Shown: positions 15,449 through 18,691 of the stretch, piece after piece | Position numbering within the stretch: position 1 is the stretch's first letter | Layout: the number at the start of each line of letters is the position of its first letter | The notes under the pieces: model-generated | What the model was told of the DNA's origin: nothing | Database searches by the model: none | Seen by the model: the letters and a program-made list of their open reading frames with translations, nothing else | Made by a program: the position numbers and the translations under genes | From: Synechococcus sp. MED650 | GTDB lineage: Bacteria > Cyanobacteriota > Cyanobacteriia > PCC-6307 > Cyanobiaceae | Direction: 5' to 3' | DNA length: 18,691 bases | Assembly (NCBI GenBank): GCA_002691345.1 | Contig: NZHI01000060.1 | Span: 1-18,691 of the forward strand

Positions 15449-15739
15449 ATGGCCATGGTTCTGAACGAATCGACAGATCGGGTGCGCATCAAAATCATGC
15501 GACCTAAATCCATTGCTGAAGCAAGCCAGTGCATCAGTGCTGTCCGCGAAGGGATCACTGTGGTGTTGGGCCTCGGTGGCATGAACCCCGACGAAGCTCA
15601 ACGCATTGTTGATTTTGTTGCTGGTGGTGTTTTGGCACTCGATGGACATCGCTCCCGCATCAGCGAAGAGGTCGTGCTGTTTGCTCCTATCTTGGCCAAA
15701 ATCAATTTGGTATCGACTGAGACGAAGGAAGCAGCTTGA
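15449..15739 (+). CDS. Short SepF-domain (DUF552) protein
   Basis: 96 residues covering essentially only the SepF/YlmF core domain. Recognisable blocks are IMRPKSIAEASQCISAVREG (17-36), TVVLGLGGMNPDEAQRIVDFVAGG (37-60), ALDGHRSRISEEVVLFAP (63-80). SepF is the cytoplasmic partner that links the FtsZ ring to the membrane in cyanobacteria and Gram-positives; its dimeric core polymerises. Here the N-terminal membrane-binding amphipathic helix and long linker of normal SepF (proteins near 150-200 residues) are missing: only about 15 residues precede the domain. It is therefore more likely a paralogue or modulator than the main SepF. In-frame ATGs at 15449 and 15455 are both possible; neither has a clear ribosome binding site. 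It sits in the island, outside any obvious division cluster. Confidence 0.85.
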   Translation: MAMVLNESTDRVRIKIMRPKSIAEASQCISAVREGITVVLGLGGMNPDEAQRIVDFVAGGVLALDGHRSRISEEVVLFAPILAKINLVSTETKEAA

Positions 15740-15756
15740 GAATCTTCGCTTCCTTC
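15724..15756 (+). terminator. 9-bp stem-loop across the SepF-domain gene stop
   Basis: GAAGGAAGC (15724-15732) pairs perfectly with GCTTCCTTC (15748-15756) around a 15-base loop that contains the stop codon (15737-15739). No T tract follows, so it may be a 3' mRNA structure or a rho-dependent stop rather than an intrinsic terminator. It separates this gene from the convergent acyltransferase gene. Confidence 0.4.
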
Positions 15757-15810
15757 TCCCGCCTGATGGATTCAAATCTCAATTAGGTTTTGTTCAAGAA
15801 GTGATTCATA

Positions 15811-17052
15811 TTAAATAATTTTACTGATTGTTGGTATCCGCCTAAGCTGCCCAGAAATGGCGAATGAGAAGATCGTTGTTAATGATGTTGCTGTGATGAT
15901 CATGAGCCACGGGTTGAGCCCAATGAAGCCAACTGCCATCAACACGATAACGAGAACGATTGAATGGATGATATAGGCACCATAACTGTTCACACCGGCG
16001 ATGGCTAACCATTCTCCAAAGCGATCTTCATTCCGTTGAAACCACAAAATCAAATAGGAGAGAATTCCCATTGCGATGAAGGGTTGAAGGAATTTTCCCA
16101 GCAGGTAAATCTTGCTGTGTTGATCTGCCAGGTTGGTATTGAATGATAGTGTCATGCAGAGACTTAAAAAGCTTAGAAGTAGCAACACGGAAAGGCGGAA
16201 CCACTTCACGACCAGATGAGCATCAAGCCTTTCAAACCATTGATGGAATGATGCCTTGCATCCCAGAAAGAACATGAATGCATAGGTGAAAATGTGCATT
16301 CCTTGCGCACCTAAGCCATTAAGATTTGATCGCAAAAGAGTGGACCAAAGATCAGTCTGTGCCGCCATCACAACCTCGATGATTCCTAAAATACCAGCAC
16401 TAACTAACCATGCATGCATCCCTGGTGTGGGTTTCGATTTATCGATTGCGAATTGATTGCCCCTCAGCGCAACCCAGCTGCAATAGATTAAATCGAAGGC
16501 GAACAAAACGATCAGAAACCATAGCACCCATATTTTGTTAAGTGGAAGGTCGTTCCATGCTAATTGCGCTAATGGGCTGGAAGGTGACAGTTTCCCCAGA
16601 ACGGTAGAAGCATTGTTGATTAACAGGAGGCCTGCTGTGAAGGGAATTCCAAGCCGTATCAGCCTTTCTTTGAGGTAAGATATAATTCCCTTCTTGTGCA
16701 CCGAGCGGGGGACAAAATAGCCTGAAAGTAGAAACATCATGTACATGATGAATGAATTGATTGCATACCCATACCAGCTAAAGAATCCTTTTGTGAAAGC
16801 GCTAACTGACTCTTCAACGGGAATGCGAACCCCAAACCATCCAACTGTGAATGCCGCTGGAACATGGATTGCAATCACAAGGGCGACCATCAGTGCTCTG
16901 ATTTGATCGATATAAAGTGCTCGTTTCCGTGTGCCAGTTTGTTGCTGTACGAAGGCCGACGACTCGCGAATAAGTTCATGGTGTCGACCATTCGGTTTGG
17001 TACTTCTCTGGGGGCTGGTGAAAAATAATGCGTTTGATGTTTTGAGATTCAT
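15811..17052 (-). CDS. Membrane acyltransferase, acyltransferase-3 family
   Basis: 413 residues. This family (Acyl_transf_3; OatA, NodX, WecH and others) moves acetyl or similar acyl groups onto sugars or lipids of the cell envelope. A roughly 45-residue cytoplasmic N-terminus leads to the hallmark YIDQIRALMVALVIAIHV (about 47-64). This is followed by about ten hydrophobic helices, among them SFIMYMMFLLSGYFVPRSV, IWVLWFLIVLFAFDLIY and the final SYGAYIIHSIVLVIVL. No extra SGNH domain is fused. The ATG at 17052 has no Shine-Dalgarno. G+C is low (26 of 60 bases at 15841-15900), unlike the core genes, consistent with an acquired surface-modification gene. Acceptor unknown. The csaB-family gene elsewhere in the window is another envelope-modifying enzyme but is not linked in a shared operon. 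Confidence 0.88.
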   Translation of the reverse strand: MNLKTSNALFFTSPQRSTKPNGRHHELIRESSAFVQQQTGTRKRALYIDQIRALMVALVIAIHVPAAFTVGWFGVRIPVEESVSAFTKGFFSWYGYAINSFIMYMMFLLSGYFVPRSVHKKGIISYLKERLIRLGIPFTAGLLLINNASTVLGKLSPSSPLAQLAWNDLPLNKIWVLWFLIVLFAFDLIYCSWVALRGNQFAIDKSKPTPGMHAWLVSAGILGIIEVVMAAQTDLWSTLLRSNLNGLGAQGMHIFTYAFMFFLGCKASFHQWFERLDAHLVVKWFRLSVLLLLSFLSLCMTLSFNTNLADQHSKIYLLGKFLQPFIAMGILSYLILWFQRNEDRFGEWLAIAGVNSYGAYIIHSIVLVIVLMAVGFIGLNPWLMIITATSLTTIFSFAISGQLRRIPTISKII

Positions 17053-17153
17053 GCAAGTGTTATCAGTAAGAGGTTATTGGTCAGATGTACGTATTATGTC
17101 TATGGTATTTTCAAAAATGTGATGTTATAAAAAGAGGTGTATGAGTGTTGGGT

Positions 17154-17168
17154 GAGAAAGTCTTTCTC
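17154..17168. promoter_or_regulatory. Perfect odd palindrome in spacer
   Basis: GAGAAAG-T-CTTTCTC, seven-base arms around one central base. It lies in the 241-base spacer between the acyltransferase start (leftward) and the small membrane protein (rightward), a divergent arrangement where a dimeric regulator could bind. The arm length and single-base centre fit an operator better than a hairpin. Apart from this I see nothing definable in 17053-17293. Confidence 0.35.
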
Positions 17169-17293
17169 GGAAATCACATGGGCTTTAACCCCGGCCGCCA
17201 GACAGCCAACGTCGACCCAAATTGGCATCAGGGCTGCGACTTCTCGTGACGGACATCACCGCTGTTGCTATGGACAGATGAGGTGAACGGTTT

Positions 17294-17491
17294 GTGCTGA
17301 TGGCTTTACAGCTCCTGATGGCTGTCGTACTGCCCGCTGCTCTGTTGATTGGGCTCACGTGGTTGTTGTCCTCTGGGCTTCTGTCCTTCTCCCGGCCGGC
17401 AGCGTGGCTTCTGGCAAGACGGAATACGATCTGGATGAGCGGAATTATTGCTTTGACGGCAGCTGCTGCGATTTATGCATTCAGTCGATAG
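17294..17491 (+). CDS. Small two-helix membrane protein (hypothetical)
   Basis: 65 residues from a GTG at 17294, or 63 from an ATG at 17300. A GAGGTGA element at about 17279-17285 is a good ribosome binding site for the GTG start. Residues about 3-28 (LMAVVLPAALLIGLTWLLSS) and 46-62 (IWMSGIIALTAAAAIYAF) are strongly hydrophobic, separated by a short basic loop with RRNT, so it should sit in the membrane with two passes. No family recognised. The G+C content is back near that of the core genes, unlike the acyltransferase gene before it. Confidence 0.65.
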   Translation: MLMALQLLMAVVLPAALLIGLTWLLSSGLLSFSRPAAWLLARRNTIWMSGIIALTAAAAIYAFSR

Positions 17492-17546
17492 TTGATTTCC
17501 AGGCGTGCTGATTGCTCAGAGGGTTTCCATGAAACATCGATGCTGT

Positions 17547-17565
17547 AAAAATAGTGATTATTTTT
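17547..17565 (+). terminator. AT-rich stem-loop after the small membrane protein
   Basis: AAAAATA (17547-17553) and TATTTTT (17559-17565) are inverted arms around GTGAT, ending in a T run. The stem has only A-T pairs, so it is weak as an intrinsic terminator, but it is 56 bases after the stop of the rightward gene. The rest of 17492-17768 holds only short broken frames. Confidence 0.3.
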
Positions 17566-17768
17566 TTAATTGGTTATGTGTTAGATCGATGCGTTGATTG
17601 AGTTAATTGGTGAATCTGTTTGGCCACTCTGGAATCGATATTGATCCAAGACCCTTTGTCTTGCTTGATGTCTACCACCATTTATCGAAATCATTGCACT
17701 CGGCTCGATGGCCTATCAACGTCTGGAGATCATCGGTGAACGTAGGTCGAGCGAAGCCGAACTTTCCT

Positions 17769-18590
17769 TCAGCCCTTGATGGCTCCATTGGTGAGACCGC
17801 TGATGATCTGGCGTTGGAACACCAGAACAAGCAGCAACAGTGGAATCGCCCCCAGCACGGTGGCTGCGGCATAGGTGCCATAGGGCACCGAGTAGGTGGA
17901 CGACCCCGCAATGCGTGCCATGGCTACCGGCAGGGTGAGAAGGTCGCTGCGGCTGAGCCAGGTGAGTGCGATCGGATATTCATTCCAGGCGAACAGAAAC
18001 ACAAGAATTGCTGTGCTGGCAGATGCAGGTGCAATCAGAGGAAGCATCACCCAACGCAAACGCTGTGCCAGGGTTAATCCTTCCAGCTTTGCCGCGTCTT
18101 CAAGTTCCGATGGCAGGGCCTCAAAGGCCGAGGTGAGCAACAGCAGTGCCAATGGCAGAGAGAGTGCGGTGTAGGGAATCGCAATGGCCAAAAGACTGTT
18201 GCCCAGTTGGAACGTTCTTGCCAGTTCAAGCAGCGCTAAAAAAAGCAAGACATAGGGGAACAGGGCTGCACCAACAACAAAGGTTCTGACGGTTTTTCGG
18301 AGGCGTTCCTGCATCCTCGAGAGCCCATAGGCCGCAGGGATCGCGACGGTGAGCGTGATCAAGGTTGTCAATGTGGCAACGATGGTGCTGTTGAACAGAT
18401 ATCTCCAGAACGGAGGATCGGTCGCGAATAGATCGCGGTAGTTCGCCAGGCTCCAACGATTGAGCAGAGTCGCCTGGTCACTGACCAACGCTTCAGGACT
18501 GGTGAATGAGCTCAACAATTGCCAAAGCATCGGCAGGAGAGACCACGCCAGCAGGAGGATGATCCAGATCGGTCGGAGTGGTTTGTTCAT
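17769..18590 (-). CDS. ABC transporter permease, MalG-like (CUT1 sugar type)
   Basis: 273 residues with about six membrane helices, starting with IWIILLLAWSLLPMLWQLLS (8-27) and including NSTIVATLTTLITLTVAIPAAYGLS (67-91). The EAA loop that contacts the ABC ATPase is seen at about 164-186 (EDAAKLEGLTLAQRLRWVMLPLI), and a membrane segment with FLFAWNEYPIAL follows. The domain order and length are those of the MalG-type second permease. The start ATG at 18590 overlaps the stop of the upstream MalF-like permease (ATGA), so translation is coupled. Probable partner of the ABC ATPase at 13282-14253 in the same direction. A glucosylglycerol-type (GgtD) identity is possible but not shown. Confidence 0.92.
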   Translation of the reverse strand: MNKPLRPIWIILLLAWSLLPMLWQLLSSFTSPEALVSDQATLLNRWSLANYRDLFATDPPFWRYLFNSTIVATLTTLITLTVAIPAAYGLSRMQERLRKTVRTFVVGAALFPYVLLFLALLELARTFQLGNSLLAIAIPYTALSLPLALLLLTSAFEALPSELEDAAKLEGLTLAQRLRWVMLPLIAPASASTAILVFLFAWNEYPIALTWLSRSDLLTLPVAMARIAGSSTYSVPYGTYAAATVLGAIPLLLLVLVFQRQIISGLTNGAIKG

Positions 18591-18691
18591 CGCTCCATGG
18601 TTCTCAGCAGTCCCATTCCCCTGAGAACCACTGTGCCGAGAACAATCAGCATGGTGAGCAGGAGGAAGCCGGCCACCATCACCGTGGCGCT
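18587..18691 (-). CDS. ABC transporter permease, MalF-like, C-terminal end only (cut by window edge)
   Basis: Only the last 34 residues lie in the window: a final membrane helix (VMVAGFLLLTMLIVLGTVVL) and a short basic tail ending LRTMER. The stop TGA at 18587-18589 overlaps the ATG of the MalG-like permease by four bases, the usual coupling of the two permeases of a CUT1 importer. The first permease (MalF/UgpA/GgtC type) is inferred mainly from that position; most of the gene and any substrate-binding protein are outside. Confidence 0.75.
   Translation of the reverse strand, partial: SATVMVAGFLLLTMLIVLGTVVLRGMGLLRTMER

Noticed and set aside
17169..17293. tRNA gene in the G+C-rich part of the spacer
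   Set aside because: No T-loop GTTCRAAYC sequence and no acceptor stem could be drawn.
17547..17567. Strong intrinsic terminator at the T run
   Set aside because: The stem is made only of A-T pairs, so it is listed only as a weak candidate.
17607..18077. Rightward 156-codon frame
   Set aside because: Most of it is antisense to the MalG-like permease, whose motifs are clear; it is a shadow frame.

Overview
The window looks like a piece of a picocyanobacterial chromosome, most likely marine Synechococcus. Three things point there. It carries a photosystem I gene (psaK), Ycf49-type genes shared with chloroplasts, and an FtsH close to the cyanobacterial thylakoid FtsH2/FtsH3 proteins. Genes are packed tightly, with very short or no spacers. 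G+C is high (39 of 60 bases at 8041-8100) apart from one lower-G+C stretch. No RNA gene, CRISPR array or recognisable insertion sequence was seen. All assignments come from reading the translations and motifs; no database search was run.

Left part (1-11.98 kb), core genome. A leftward run holds pyruvate kinase, a MacB/FtsX-type permease and the N-terminal third of FtsH, which is cut by the window edge. A rightward pair follows: a MazG-like pyrophosphohydrolase and a small secreted protein. These meet head-on a leftward unit of threonine deaminase ilvA, scpB and a YggT protein. Divergent from ilvA are dxs (the entry step of the MEP isoprenoid pathway) and, six bases on, a geranylgeranyl-reductase-family flavoprotein. 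A leftward unit DUF2499/Ycf49 - DUF3593 - psaK comes next. A polysaccharide pyruvyl transferase (csaB family) runs divergently from it.

Middle (11.98-14.25 kb), nutrient uptake. A phosphate-binding periplasmic protein (SphX/PstS type) has a candidate Pho box in front of it. Beyond it lies a MalK/UgpC-type ABC ATPase.

Right part (14.25-17.77 kb), an accessory-looking island with lower G+C (22 of 60 at 14881-14940; 26 of 60 at 15841-15900). It holds a small ORF, an acidic protein with a DNGDG motif, a short SepF-domain protein, a membrane acyltransferase, a two-helix small membrane protein, and long spacers with inverted repeats.

Right edge (17.77-18.69 kb). Two translationally coupled inner-membrane permeases of a carbohydrate-type ABC importer (MalG-like complete, MalF-like only its last 34 residues) run leftward, the same direction as the ABC ATPase 3.5 kb away. 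One reading is that the three belong to one importer whose operon has been separated by the island. A compatible-solute importer such as the glucosylglycerol system is a possible identity, but this is inference only.
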